Assembly (NCBI GenBank): GCA_028023455.1
Contig: JAQFVV010006720.1
Location: 301,085-365,084 of the forward strand
Length of the DNA: 64,000 bases
Direction: 5' to 3'
From: Epiperipatus broadwayi
Lineage: Eukaryota; Onychophora; Udeonychophora; Euonychophora; Peripatidae
The notes under the pieces are model-generated. The model saw only the letters and a program-made list of their open reading frames with translations, ran no database searches and was not told the origin of the DNA. Positions 43,921 to 57,045 of the stretch are shown here, in pieces (the first letter of the stretch is position 1; each line of letters starts with the position of its first letter). Both the position numbers and the translations under genes were made by a program.

Positions 43921-46900
43921 TACCATCATCAGGGTTTCACAACCTTGTTAAATTAATTAATAGCTTAATAGTCAATTTTATTATTATTATTTTTAAAAAT
44001 TCTAAAAGTAGAGTAATTTGTTATGATCGTGATATGGAAATGAATGGCTAAAAAATAAATATTTCCTGCTAGATGATCTATTTTTATTCAATTTATCATC
44101 AACTTAGATATGGAGGAGTCATCAGTGAATTTAAATTTATGTAAGAAAATATCAAATAATTATTGTTTTGCTAGGCACATAATTTTTCCTATGTTAAGCA
44201 TTCATGCTGACATAATAGTCAATTTTAATACACAGAACTTTGCAGAAAAGATATGCCCATCAGAGAGGAAGAGGAAAATATGAAACTTTTATTCTGAAAG
44301 CTATTTTTAAAATAGAATAGTTTTTTTTTAAAAAAACTGTTAATGTGAAATAACCATTTTTAAGACGTTAAAATATTTCTTTGTAAAGAAATATTACAAT
44401 CGATTTGAAAAATATAAGTTTTAAAAAAGTTAAAAAAATGATGATTATTTGTATAATAATTAATATTACATTGGAAAGTTGTTGAAATAATAGTGTATTG
44501 TATGTAGGACATACAAAATATATTAGGAAAAATATTTATAAGAATATTTTAAAACTACAATCATATGTACTATCAAACGCTGTGTTGGATTCAGGAACAT
44601 TGACTTATGGGAAATTTAACAGAAAAAATAAAGTTTTTTAGAAAAGATATGTCATAAGAGAGGATAAAAAAAATGCATTTAATAATTACTGTCGGAAATA
44701 AAAGAAGAACCTGAACTATTTGTATGGCAATAGGAGATTTTACAAGTCGACTTACTTTTGTTCATTTTCTTTATTCTTAAAAGAATCGTCCGGACATGTG
44801 TAAAAGGGAAATTATCGGAGCATGTGTAATTTTGTTTGTGTTAAAGGAAAATGTTTTTGTCAACAAAGGCTGAAAGATGAGAATCACATTTTCCTTAGAG
44901 CTTTATTGGAATTTTGTAAATATGAATTTTAAGCTTTATTTTACTAACTTTTCATAATATTTAAAAGTAGAAAAGTGTAGGAATATTAAAACACTAAATT
45001 ATTTACTAACCTAGAAATTAGTTATTATAAAATAAAATAAAAAAGTCTTTAATATTTTTTTTTAAATGTAACATTTTAAATTATGATATGAAATGAATGA
45101 TATTTAAATAATGTTTTATTAAGTTCGTGATCCAGAGATATTAATGAAATAATCATCAAGGAATACATATTATTGATGGTAATAGTTATAAAAGTATTGA
45201 TCATTTTACTATGTATTGATTTAGTGTATATCTTAGTGTGGACGTATGAAATGATTATGAAAAAACACAATACGTACACATAGTTTTAATTCGTTTAATC
45301 ATGTTATAAAATATGCATACTTTTAATAATATTATAAGTACATTTTAATGTAAGGGAAATATAAGTATATGATTCTATTATAATAAAATTTAATGTTTAT
45401 TTTAAGTGATCAAAATAATAAACCGGAATATCGATACTGATTGTATTTATGGGTAAATTTACTAATGGATAAAATAATATTTTCTTATCGATTGGTTAGA
45501 TAGTTATTTCAGACACGAATTTATTTATTATTATAAGAATGTAAGAATAGATTTTAGTGACGTACGCTTGGTAATAAGTTAAATAGAACTAAGATAATAT
45601 TTTTAGTAAGATTTGTTTATATTGGAATAAGTATAGATGATAGTGATTATTGTGCAAGTATAGATAACTTGGCCCTATAACATGTATTTGTTCATGGTAG
45701 TGTTATTTTCTGTATGTTGAAGTTGTAATGTGCCATAGAGCTGAATAGATAGCTTGGACATTATGTTTACTGGTAAAGGTGATTTAACTAAAATAGTCAT
45801 ACCTTATTTATAATACACTATGACCAAGATGGTTATTTAATAGAAGTGCTATTAAAATAAAGTCTGTTTTTTTCCATATACTTAAGTGTATTTACTATCA
45901 ATATTGGTTGGATAGTATTGTAAAGGCTTGTATTTTAAAGTATGAAATGATGAATAAGTTTAAAATGCAGAATTGTTGTTAAAAAGATAAGATGGGTTAT
46001 ATTGTTTAAAAGTAAAGTTGATTGAAGGTAAAGAATACAAGATGGTAACTTGCTAATAAAGAATCATAAACTTTTTTATGTTTGGGACTCATTATTATTT
46101 ATTACAAATAAATAAATAATGAATTAAATATGTTTTATAAAAAATATTATTTGATCATTAAATTTTATAGAAAATCAATATTAATGCATATTTATACAAG
46201 TGAGAGAAATATACATAAATCATATTTGAAGAATGAAAGTGATCATAATTTTATATTATTATTATTTTAGAAAAGTAAACATCAATGTTTACATATATTT
46301 GACATCATATTGAGGAATAATAAGCATTTAAATTAATGAGTATATTATCAATTAATATTATTTACACTATGAGTAAGTTAAGAATAATCATAAGATATAA
46401 TTAAAATGTTTTTAAAAACACTAAATAATAAAAGATAAATTCAAAGTGAATTAATAATTTAAACAACACTGTTGTAATATAATATTTTTTTAAAAAATTA
46501 ATGGAGGCTATAAAGATGTTATGGTAATATTTCAGTAATAAGAATTTGATAAATTAAATTTTTTGTATTTAATATTATATGTAATTCATTTTATGTAAAA
46601 TTAACTAAAAGAGAGTAAGACAAAGTGCATGCATATTGTACATATTGTATATAATTTATTGTTAAAGTGTATTAATAAATTTATTAAGTTTTGTTATAAA
46701 TATTGGTGTCGACTCAAATTCTTCACATCACCATTGCATAATCACATATAATTATAATAAAGACATAATATTTACACATCACAAATAAGATTGTTATTTA
46801 AAAATTATAATGTCTTTTATTGATATATTTCATTTAAGAAGTTTTACTTATTAGATTATTCTAATGGTCATGGAAGAATTACCAAAGATTTACATTAAAT

Positions 46901-47082
46901 TATATTAATAATGAATGCCACATATTCTCAGATTATAATATTATATCATACATGTGTACTTAAGATGCCAGATGGATAATAGAAAATTATATGACATTGT
47001 TATTAATCGTTATACATAAATAATGTTACTAGTAGAAAAGATATAAGTTTAAATTATAGATTAAAGACTAGTATGAGTAGTA
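43921..47082. other. Intergenic, no gene seen
   Basis: Very AT-rich; short frames only, none with recognisable domains. Confidence 0.55.
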
Positions 47083-47103
47083 TTGTTGTTGTTGTTGTTG
47101 TTG

Positions 47104-47191
<88 letters not shown>

Positions 47192-47194
47192 TAC

Positions 47195-47263
<69 letters not shown>

Positions 47264-47284
47264 TATTATTACTATTACTATTAC

Positions 47285-47380
<96 letters not shown>
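47083..47380. repeat. (GTT)n/(ATT)n array at the 5' end of a LINE
   Basis: About 24 bp of GTT units then about 270 bp of TTA units, with ACT-containing variants (ttactattactatt) near 47186-47200 and again near 47257-47288. The array runs directly into LINE ORF1 codons at 47381. The Leu-, Ile- and Asn-repeat frames through it are not genes. Confidence 0.95.
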
Positions 47381-47381
<1 letters not shown>

Positions 47382-47925
47382 GAATTTAATGAAATGAAAG
47401 AAAAAGTAAAAGCACAAGATTCTTTGTTATGCAATTTGCAAAAAGAAGTTTTTTATTTAAAGCAGCAAAGATTAGAAAACAATATTGAAATTGTTGGTGT
47501 TGATTATGTTAATGGTGAAAATTTATTTAATATTGTTGAAAATATAGCTAAAAAATTAGAATTGTCAGACTTTAATAAAAAATTATATTAATTCTATTTA
47601 TAGATTAAAATATGGAGGTAGTTTTAGGCCTGTAATAAAAGTTAATTTTGTTAGTAAAATGGTAAGAGATTTATTCTTGTCAGGAGGTAAAAGAATTAAA
47701 TTATATCTATATGATGTTTTGCCAATTGCTACAGCTGATAAGCGTATATATTTGAATGAAGATTTGTTGCCTGAAAATAGGAAATTATTTTGGAAAGTTC
47801 GTTCAATGGCTAAAGAAAATAAGTATAGATTTGTTTGGATTAAAGATGGGAAAATTTGGTTGAGGAAAGATACTGGGGATAGGGCTATTAGGATTGTTTC
47901 TAAATCGGATTTGTCTAATTTATGA
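47381..47925 (+). pseudogene. LINE ORF1, 5' truncated, coiled coil + Baculo_FP-like domain
   Basis: The frame EMKEKVKAQDSLLCNLQKEV with heptad-like hydrophobics looks like the end of a coiled coil. NNIEIVGV...GENLFNIVENIAKKL follows. A one-base break near 47587 separates it from YRLKYGGSFRPVIKVNF and 47659-47925, which ends VWIKDGKIWLRKD...RIVSKSDLSNL. The pattern NRKLFWKVRSMAKENKYRFVWIKDGKI-like is the C-terminal signature shared by many LINE ORF1 proteins and the baculovirus FP family. The function is expected to be nucleic-acid binding. The N-terminus (often a PHD or other finger) is absent. Confidence 0.7.
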
Positions 47926-47967
47926 CATGGATTATCTTTTAAAAATACTGTTACAGAAAAAGATAAT

Positions 47968-50813
47968 TTGGCTATTGAAAATTTTAAGATTTTTCATATA
48001 AATATTCGTAGTGTGAGGAAACACTTTGATGAGTTGTTAATTCTTTTACATTCACTTGATTATTCATTTGATATTATAATTTTGTCTGAGATCTGGATTA
48101 AGGAATGTGAAAAAGGACTGTATGAGTTAGAGGGATATACATCAATTATTAATTGTAGAATTAATAATAGGTCAGGTGGAGTTTTAGTTTATTATAAATC
48201 AGTGCTTTGTGTGACTTCTATTGATGCAGTGTTTGAGTCTTCTGAATGTCTTGTTTTAAATTTCATTTTAGGTTCAGACAAATTAACACTTATTGCTCTG
48301 TATAGGTCTTGCAGTCATACAGTTGAAAGCTTTAGTGATGAACTTGGTGATTTGCTTACTAAATTAAATGATAAATTCATTATTCTTGTTGGTGACTTGA
48401 ACATTGATATTTCTGGTGAAATTTCTGTTGCTGCTCAACATTATTTAAATATGCTGTCACTTTTTGGATTTATTCAATGTTTATTTCATCCTACACATGT
48501 TACATCTTCATCATCTTCACTTATTGATCACGTCTTTGCTAGATGTCCTGAAAATATTCTTTTGAAAACATCTTTTTTGGATTGGTGTCTTACAGATCAC
48601 AGAGGAATTGTTGTTACTTATAAAAAGAATTTTTCTCATAGTAAAAAGTGTTTTAAACTTTTATCTCATGATCGTTTGAAATCCTTAATTACTAAATATG
48701 ATTGGAATTTAATCTTTGGGTTGAATGATGTAAATTGTGCATTTTCATTCTTTGTTGACAAGATGAAGGAGTTTATAGATTATTGTTCTTTTATAAAATA
48801 TATAAAGAAGAAAGATCTGAAGAGACATGATTGGATTACAAATGAGTTAATATCAAAAGTTAACAGTAAGAATAAATTGTACAAGCTTTTCAAAAGGTTT
48901 CCTGCTAATGAAGATTTAAAAATTCAGCTAAAAGTTCTTGATAAAGAAATAAAGAAAGATATAGTCAAAGCTAAATTGATTTTCTATTCTACTCAAATTG
49001 ATTCTTTAAAATCAACTAAATTAAGCAACAATTGGACTGTTGTTAAAAAATTTATTTTTAAAGAAGGATTTTCACAAATTTCTAGACTAAAGATTAATGA
49101 AATATCTATTGATGTTTTAAATAATTCAAAACTAATAGCTGATCATTTCAATCAATATTTTGTACACAGTGTGGAATTGTTAATGAATAGTTTTGACAAT
49201 AATTGCAGTTCTAATGTTTATCAATATAAGAAATCTATCCTGAATTCTTTTGTTTTTAAAGAGATTGAAGATTGTGAAATTTTAGATTCTCTTTATAAAA
49301 TGAGACATAAAAAATGTATTGGTTTGGATTGTATTTCTGTAAAAATATTAATTGAAAATGTTTTCATTCTTTTACCAATTTTATCTTTTTTATTTAATTC
49401 TTCTATTGATTCAGGTATATTTCCAGATTGTTTAAAATCTGCTGTTGTTACACCTATTTTTAAGAGTGGAGATAGGGAATGTTTGGAAAACTACAGGACA
49501 ATTTCTATTTTATCAACATTGTCTCAAATTTTGGAAATGTGTGTAAAAAACAGAATTGTTTTGTTTTTTCAAAAATATAATTTATTTTCAAACAATCAAT
49601 TTGGGTTTTTGCCAGGAAGATCTACAGAACTGGCTTTATCTGAACATGTTTCAATCATCATTGAATCTTTAGAAAAAGGTTACAAAACTATAGGCATTTA
49701 TTTAGATTTGCGGAAAGCATTTGACTGTGTTCCACATGATATATTAATAATTAAGTTACACCAATGTGGCGTAAGGAATGCTATGCTTGAATGGTTTAAA
49801 TCTTATTTAAGTAATAGAAGCCAATTTGTGAAAATTAATAATATTTTGAGTGATTCTGAAATAATTAGATATGGAGTTCCTCAAGGTTCAGTCCTGGGAC
49901 CATTGTTATTTAGTGTTTATATTAATGATCTGCTTGATCTTTCTCTTCATTCTAACATTTTTTGTTTTGCATATGATACTGCTTTGGTTACTTCAGCAGT
50001 TTCATATAGTTTACTTGAGAAACTTGTGAATGAAGATTTATTTAAAATTACACAATGGATGAACAGTAATAGATTACTGCTAAATATTAATAAATGTAAT
50101 TACATAATGTATTCTCTTAAAAATATTCAGCAAAAGACTTGTTAATTTAATTGCCTTATGTTAATAAAACGTCTTGTCAGAAAATTACCAGGACTTCAAC
50201 AATTTCTTACCTTGGCTTGGTTTTTGATGAGTATTTACATTGGGATAAACATATTCTTTGGCTTCAAGTAAAATTAAGAAAACTTAATTTTCTTTTTTAT
50301 AGATTAAGAGATTGTTTGAATAAATCTGTCCTATTAAGTATTGTAACGTTTTTCTTAAGCAGACTTTCTTATGGTATAACATTATGGGGTGGCACTGCAG
50401 CATATTTTTTGAAGTCATTGCAATCACTACAAAATTTTATGTTAAGAATTATTTTGTTTAAACCTTTGGATTTGCCAAGACTTGAATTATTTAAGTGTGC
50501 TGGAGTTTTAACTATTCATCAATTATTTTTAGTGAATATTTTGTGTTATTATATTAAATACAAAAAAATGAATAAATATAATTCTTCATCAATAATGGTG
50601 ACTAGATCAAGTGATTTTGATTTATTATTTGAACTAGTGTACTTTAAAACTCATTGCAGATATCAGAAATGTTATCTTGGTCCAAGATTTTATAATATTT
50701 TTATAAGAAACATTGGATATAATGTTAATGACTTATCAAGGAAAACTTTGAGAAAATTAATTATGAACTGGATTGTAATTGATGATAATCAAAAACTTTT
50801 TATTTTTATTTAA
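47968..50813 (+). pseudogene. LINE ORF2: APE endonuclease-RT, catalytic site mutated
   Basis: Open for 725 codons from about 47968 (start codon uncertain; TTG here) to TAA at 50146. Endonuclease motifs: FHINIRSV, ILSEIWI (E41), VGDLNID (141-147), SSLIDHVF and LTDHRG (catalytic His 211). RT motifs: ENYRTISILS, NQFGFLPGRST, GIYLDLRKAFD (motif A, D580), YGVPQGSVLGPLLF (B) and CFAYDTALVT at 666-675. The last should be F-A-D-D; codon 669 (49972-49974) is TAT instead of GAT, so the first catalytic aspartate of motif C is Tyr. A one-base frame change at about 50145 separates the C-terminal 220 codons (SYLGLVFDEYLHW...). These lesions make it inactive. Confidence 0.88.
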
Positions 50814-50935
50814 TTATTTTATTGTATATTAATGTTTTTTTTTATTTTATTGCACATGTATTTTTGTTAAGCTCCATGCGTGATTTATTTATCACAAGGA
50901 GATTATATGTTTAATAAATTAATTAAATTAATTAA

Positions 50936-51169
<234 letters not shown>

Positions 51170-51648
51170 TAGTTGTAGTTAGGAATGATATTAAATCCCT
51201 TATCATACTTGATTACAAGAGTTATACTTAATTTAGAAGTAATTTAAAAGAACCTGAGATAATTTGAGCTAAATCAATTTTATAAAAATATTTAGATTAA
51301 TTTATTAAGAGTCATTTACTTAATTAATTTTGATTAAAGATGTAAGAGTACTATAAATGTAGTATTTAAGTAATAAGAGTAGGGATAGTATTCTTATGCC
51401 ATTAAGGTGATATCCAGTGGGATGTTAGCTTAATGTATTCGCTTTTCCATTTGTAAAAACATTTCATAGTCTCATGGTTTGATTAGATAGTCATTTATTT
51501 AATTTTATAATACAAAATTATATTATTATTTATTAGTTAAGCTAATTTGATAGTTGATATTATTAAAGAATATAGTTATTGTTGATTTAGATGCATTTTA
51601 GATGAACATAATTATTTATCTGAGCTAGATCCATTTATTATAATTACA
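51170..51648. other. Intergenic, no gene seen
   Basis: AT-rich; nothing recognised. Confidence 0.55.
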
Positions 51649-51701
51649 TAGAAGTGAGAGTACAATATATATATATATATATATTGTACTCTCACTTCTA
51701 T

Positions 51702-51764
<63 letters not shown>
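51649..51764. repeat. Two consecutive TA-centred palindromes
   Basis: tagaagtgagagtacaa (51649-51665) and its exact reverse complement (51684-51700) flank an 18-bp TA run. A second TA run follows, flanked by tacacaca and tgtgtgtg, the latter extended to a (TG)n tract. Same X-X'-Y-Y' layout as at 395-498. Confidence 0.93.
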
Positions 51765-51765
<1 letters not shown>

Positions 51766-52242
51766 CTCATCTGGAATGTTTTTATAGAGTTGAGAGATAA
51801 ATTGTATTTTTAGTCTTTTCAGATGATTGTTTTTAAATAATATTTTTTAAAGAGTTTAGCCTTTTAAACTCAAACATCTTTACTATATAAAATGTACCTC
51901 TGGATAATATTTGATTGCTACATCGAAATACTCTCCAAAAATAATAAATACTTTTTATGTGGCACATGAAAAACTGTGCTCCTATAAACTCTTTGGTCCT
52001 TAATTGCTAAACTCCTCTCATATTATAAGACCATACATTCCTGTTCCATAGTTTACCAATGAATTTTAATTAAGCTTTAGAATAATTCACCAACCTTAAA
52101 TTCATTGGTTTTAGTCAGACATTTTTGGTTCAAGTAAACAATAGTTGTTTTTATTTTTTATTTTTTATGACTTTCAAAAATAAAATAATATTAAAAAGTT
52201 AAAATAATTGAATGTTTATTTACATATATTACAAATCTATAG

Positions 52243-52507
52243 TATTGATAAAAAAAATCAAGTCAGATGTCATATGACCTAATTTTAATAAACCTCCTAT
52301 TTACAAATGTTATATATAGAGTACGTAAAAATACACACTCTTATCAAGCTTTTAAAATACCCTCAACCCCAGACCACAGTTTCTGCATCTAGCATCATCA
52401 GTTAGGTGTTAGGGATTAAATAACACTAGAACTAGTATAGCATCTTATCAATGCCTAACTATTAAAATTAGGTCATATGACATCTGACTTGATTTTTTTT
52501 TATCAAT
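52243..52507. mobile_element. 265-bp element with about 48-bp terminal inverted repeats (MITE-like)
   Basis: Left end 52243-52291 and right end 52460-52507 are reverse complements with at most one or two differences; the core caagtcagatgtcatatgac is perfect. There is no coding capacity. No convincing target-site duplication is visible, so the superfamily is unknown. A 151-bp piece of its interior is repeated inverted at 52668-52817. Confidence 0.75.
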
Positions 52508-52817
52508 TTAATTTTAGTTTTTGCTATTAAGGTTTTGGCGATTTTATATTGATAGAGCTATTAGTATATGGTGTATCTGAATTTACATCAGTCCCATATG
52601 GCTATTTGAGTTAAATAGCTGGATTTTTGGACATTTAAATGTCTGAAAGTTTCATATTTTCTTCTCAATAGTTAGGCATTGATAAAATGCTAGACTAGTT
52701 CTAGTGCTTTTAATCCCTAACACCTCACTGATGGTGCTAGATGCAGAAACCGCGGTCTGGGGTTGAGGGTATTTTAAAAGCTTGATAAGAGTGTGTATTT
52801 TTAATACTCTATATATA
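52311..52817. repeat. 150-bp inverted repeat with 206-bp spacer
   Basis: 52311-52461 and 52668-52817 are reverse complements at about 88-90%, with landmarks cacactcttatcaagctttt, accctcaaccccagacc, ctaacacctcactgatg (right arm) and gcctaactat. The right arm lacks the TIR, so it is a partial second copy of the element's interior. Confidence 0.85.
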
Positions 52818-54270
52818 AAATCTATAGTAATATACCTGGATATTATTTGTCACACAATAATTTTTAAAACAATAACTTTTATACAATTATTACACAGCAA
52901 TTATACCTCTTCCTTTAAACAAATTTGATTGTCTGACAAATCATCAGACTAGAGCATCATTTACATGTTTCCCTATTATGTAATTTTAAAATTTAGAAAT
53001 AAAACAATGAGTCATCATTTTAGATAATATTATAAGAAACATTTAATACAAAAAAATTATTTTATAACAAAACAAAAACATTTAAAATAATATATTTTAC
53101 TAATATTTACTAATTTATAAAATTATAAAATTCCTTAGTTCAAATATAACAATTTTAGTCTACATTCGTTAGCTTAAAATATCTTTAAAAATAAATAACA
53201 TTTATTAAAGTTTATTTTATCATGAATAAAATGTTTCAGTTCTATCCATAAATTTAGAAAGTGACTAAAACCTTTCTCTGAAACATTACAAGCCCAATAC
53301 AGATGTAATATCAGTCATGTGATGTGTTTATACCTGATAAATGTTGCGATTTTTCAAATTTACTGTCTGCAATAAAATCAAATGAACAACTAATTACAAA
53401 AATAATATACATTAAAATATTAAATGTAATAATTTAAATTTACAATATAATTTTGACATTTCTATAACATTTACTAGAAAGAAAACATTTCATACACCAT
53501 AGGAATCAAAACTCTAATAAATAATTATTATACCATTGAAACTTAATTTTGGAAAAAAAAATTAATAACTTATTCAATTATATTACACATCATATTAAAA
53601 TTAGTGTTTCTTTAAATGTTTATTTAATAAGATATCCAATACATTTTTTTAAGTTTAACTAACACCATTTACTTCAAACAAACAATATCAAGTTATTCTG
53701 CTTTCTTTTACCGTTTTAAGATTTAAAATAGCTTTAAAATATTGTCTAGATTTCTAAGTATTTATTTTACTAAGTTTTAAGTCTGTTTAAATATCATTAA
53801 CACAATTAGAATGCCTATACTTTTCCTAATTTAATTTTTTTTAAAGAAACTGCCTTTTTAGCACATTCAGCCCTAATAAAAAAGGTATAGTATCTTTCCC
53901 CTATGAATAACATTTTTAACTAACCATAAACCTTTAAAGAAAGAATATAAATCACAACTTTTCATTTTACTAACTTTCACAACACAAATCTACTCATGAT
54001 TAAACATGTTAACATCAATATTTAAAGTATTATATGGAACAATAAATCATCCTTATCTTGCATAATGCCCCCCTCCCCCCAAAAAAAAATCATAGAATAC
54101 TTCAAAACAACACTAAGAATCTCATCCAGAAGTATTTTTATCTCTTCTACATTTCAGAGGGGGGTGGGTGGAATTATAACTTTTAGCATTATATGTCTTT
54201 TTTCCCCATCTGGTGTAGATAATATGAATATGGTTACATATTTTATAGGTAAGACATAAAATATCAAAAT
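52818..54270. other. Intergenic, no gene seen
   Basis: AT-rich with a C-run/A-run patch at about 54066-54090. The 64-codon frame at 54065 has no recognised motif. Confidence 0.5.
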
Positions 54271-54274
54271 ATTC

Positions 54275-56643
54275 TTAAGTCTTATCCTTATTGTTTTTGT
54301 TTAAAAATAAGGTTATACCATTTGTAATTGGGTGCTTATTCAGAATTATTTGTTTTAATCTTAAATATTTTTTATTTCTAAAAATAAATTTTAATACTCT
54401 TTTAAATTGTTTCTTTGAGTTTAACTTTAGCGTTTCCTGTATTTTTCTCATTATCAATGTATTCCTTAAGAAACTTTATCCTAACTTTCCTTTGATTTTG
54501 AAATTTGAGTTTCACCTTTGCTTTCCCTATATCTATTTTTATTCAATATTCTCTCTAAGAAACATTAATTTAATTATATTTTCACATTTTATCTTAAGTT
54601 TAACCTTGATCTTTCCAATATATCTTATTACCAATACTGTCTCTAAGAAAATGCACATCCAATATCTTTTACTCTAACAGTTTAAGCTTAACTTTAGCAT
54701 TTCCACCATTAATCTCTTCATGAATCATATGTTTAAAACATGTACATTATTTAGAGTTATACTTATTTTTTTCAGTTTGACTTTAGCTTTACCTAAATCT
54801 CTTTTCTTATTTATATTTTCTTTAAGAAAATCTACATTAATTACATCATCCTCTAACATTTTAAGTTATATTTTAGTTTTTCCAACATATCTTATAATAT
54901 CTAAATGTTTTCTAAGATAATTCATCTTAAATGTCTCTTTACTCATCTCTTTAAATTTTAATTTAATTTTTCTCATATTTCTATCATGATTAAATATGTC
55001 TCTAAGAAAATCTATTTTAATTTTCTTTTCACTTCTAAATTTAAGCTTTACTTCTGCTTTGCCTAAATCTCTGTTTTGATCGATTTCTACTTCCATAAAT
55101 CTTATATTATGTATCAAATTCTTAATTCCTTCCAAATAATATTTATTTGTAAATATTAAATTTTGGATAAATATTTCCATAATTTATGGTATATTTCTAA
55201 ACTATATTTGGTATTTTATTTTTAAATATATTACTAGTATTGTCAGTAATTTTTGGTAATTGATTTTTTAATATTTGTAGTCATCAACTACTTTATTATT
55301 ACTATAATAGCCATTGACAAAATTCTTGGCTTTATCTATAGACTCTTTTTTAACTAACTCTTCAGAAAATGTATTATCTTCTACATCATTATTTTTAGTC
55401 AATTTAAAAGATTATTTGGGTTGTTCCAAACTTTTATTACACAATTCACTATTTTCATCAACTACTCCAACACACCTATATTTTCATTTATATTTTTATT
55501 ACTTTTTTCAATGGGTTACTTATATTTTTTCAATTTGTTACCAACAAATTCAAGATCTTTACTGCATATTTCAACAGATTTTTTTGATTCTTTCAGTTCT
55601 TCATGATGTAGCTTGACATCCTTCTTGATTAATTCAACACTTTGTCAATTTTTCTCATTTACTAAATTAATTAATTGTTTATCTTCCTCCATATTATTTA
55701 TCAACTCATCAGATTGTATATTTACTTCTAATTTTTTAGTAATTATTTCAACAGTCGTTTTATAAATCCCTACTTCTTTATAAACCAACTCACCATCTAA
55801 AATATTTTTTTTCAACAAACAAGTAGGTTTCTTTACCAGTTAACTCAATAAATGATTGAACTTTTCTTAAATCATCACAGGCTAATTTAATTAATGACAC
55901 ATCATCACATATATTTTTATTAACTATCTTAATGAGTTTTTCATATTCTTCTGGTAAATTATTACACAAGTCAAGGTCTTTATTAACTACTTCAATGAAA
56001 TGTGGGTTTTCTTGGATTATTATTTCAGCAATTTTTTTTTACTTTCTACCACATTGTTACTAACTAAATTAATGGAATCTTTACTCATTTTTAAATCTGT
56101 ACTAATTACTTCAAGTGATGTTTTCTTATTAGCTATATTTTCAGCAAATACCTCAGTAGATGGCTTAGAGTCATTTCCCATAATCTTTTATTCAACATTT
56201 TGGGATTTATTATTCACTTCTAGTTTAGTTTCCGACTTGTTATTTACTAGTTTAACATCATTGTTAATTATTTTAATAGTTGACTTATCATCTTTAACAT
56301 TTTATCAACCAATTCAGTTGGTTTCAAAAGTTGTTTTCTAAAAGATGTATTATCTTCTTTCCTGTTTTCTTTATATCTAATTTCTTTTTTAGTATCTTCT
56401 GTAAATAATTTAGAAAGTGCATCATCATTACCTGAAAATTGTCTTGATTAATAATTATCCTTCTACTATCTTTTTCATTACACATATCTCTTTCTTTTCC
56501 TTTTTTATTTCAGTATTCATACTTGGAACATTATCCTCAACTGGTTCTAAAATTATTCATTTATCTCTTTATTTTCTGAAAACATATCTTCAATGAAAAA
56601 AATTGGACATTTCTGCAACTGAATCGTTATTTTGGTTATTCAT
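54275..56643 (-). pseudogene. Decayed gene for a Lys/Glu-rich repeat protein (unknown family)
   Basis: Minus-strand reading from ATG at 56643 gives MNNQNNDSVAEM, then long stretches of plausible helical, charged sequence interrupted by repeated one-base frame changes and stops. Examples are EVVNKDLDLCNNLPEEYEKL, LACDDLRKVQSFIELTGKE and VELIKKDVKLHHEELKE. The second half (55180-54275) is built of eight 30-residue units of the type GKAKVKLKF...FLRE-N. Coding character is clear: reading resumes in the next frame after each break, always with polar, Lys/Asn/Glu-rich residues and few stops. I do not recognise the family. The 5' flank is a repeat also present at 31133-31545, suggesting the gene belongs to a mobile or duplicated unit. 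Confidence 0.5.
54410..55080 (-). repeat. Eight tandem coding repeats, period about 90 bp (30 residues)
   Basis: The plus strand has the phrase (a/g)agtttaactttagc or variants at about 54417, 54507, 54596, 54682, 54774, 54862, 54952 and 55039, spacings 86-92 bp. On the minus strand each encodes a version of (D/G)-x-G-K/N-A-K-V-K-L-K followed about 12 residues later by F-L-R/K-E/D. Examples: DLGKAEVKLKF, DIGKAKVKLKF, NTGNAKVKLK. Units have diverged and carry frame breaks. Confidence 0.8.
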
Positions 56644-57045
56644 TTTAAAATAAACACTTTTCTAAAAATATTCAAATAGTATCTTTGTTATATTAATATT
56701 TTCATAAAAAAATTCCCTGCCAGTTTCCTATTCATCATCTATTCAAGTATTCATAATAACTCATAGGACATTTCCAATATTCTAAACTTGTTATTCTACA
56801 CTTAACATTAAACTGCTACCATAACAATAAAAAAATTAAAAAAAACATTGTGTGTAATTATCACATTGATCATCATCCACATGATACAAAACATTACTTG
56901 CACATATTATAAAATATATTTACAAAATATATATGTTTAAAATATTTTATAATTGACATATTCATAATTTCAAACAATAAGAGCCACATATGTATAACTT
57001 AGTTATTTATTTCCTTATCAGTTTATAAACAACATAAAATGTTTT
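56641..57045. repeat. 0.4-kb dispersed repeat, copy 2
   Basis: Direct copy of 31133-31545. Its left edge (cattttaaaataaac) contains the CAT that is the start codon of the decayed minus-strand gene, so the repeat is that gene's 5' flank. Confidence 0.85.

Noticed and set aside
47061-47434. Poly-Leu, poly-Ile and poly-Asn frames in TTA/TAA arrays (also 32.2, 50.9 and 62.1 kb)
   Set aside because: Simple microsatellite translation on both strands.
54291-56341. Phe/Leu-rich plus-strand frames
   Set aside because: Mirror images of the decayed minus-strand repeat gene.
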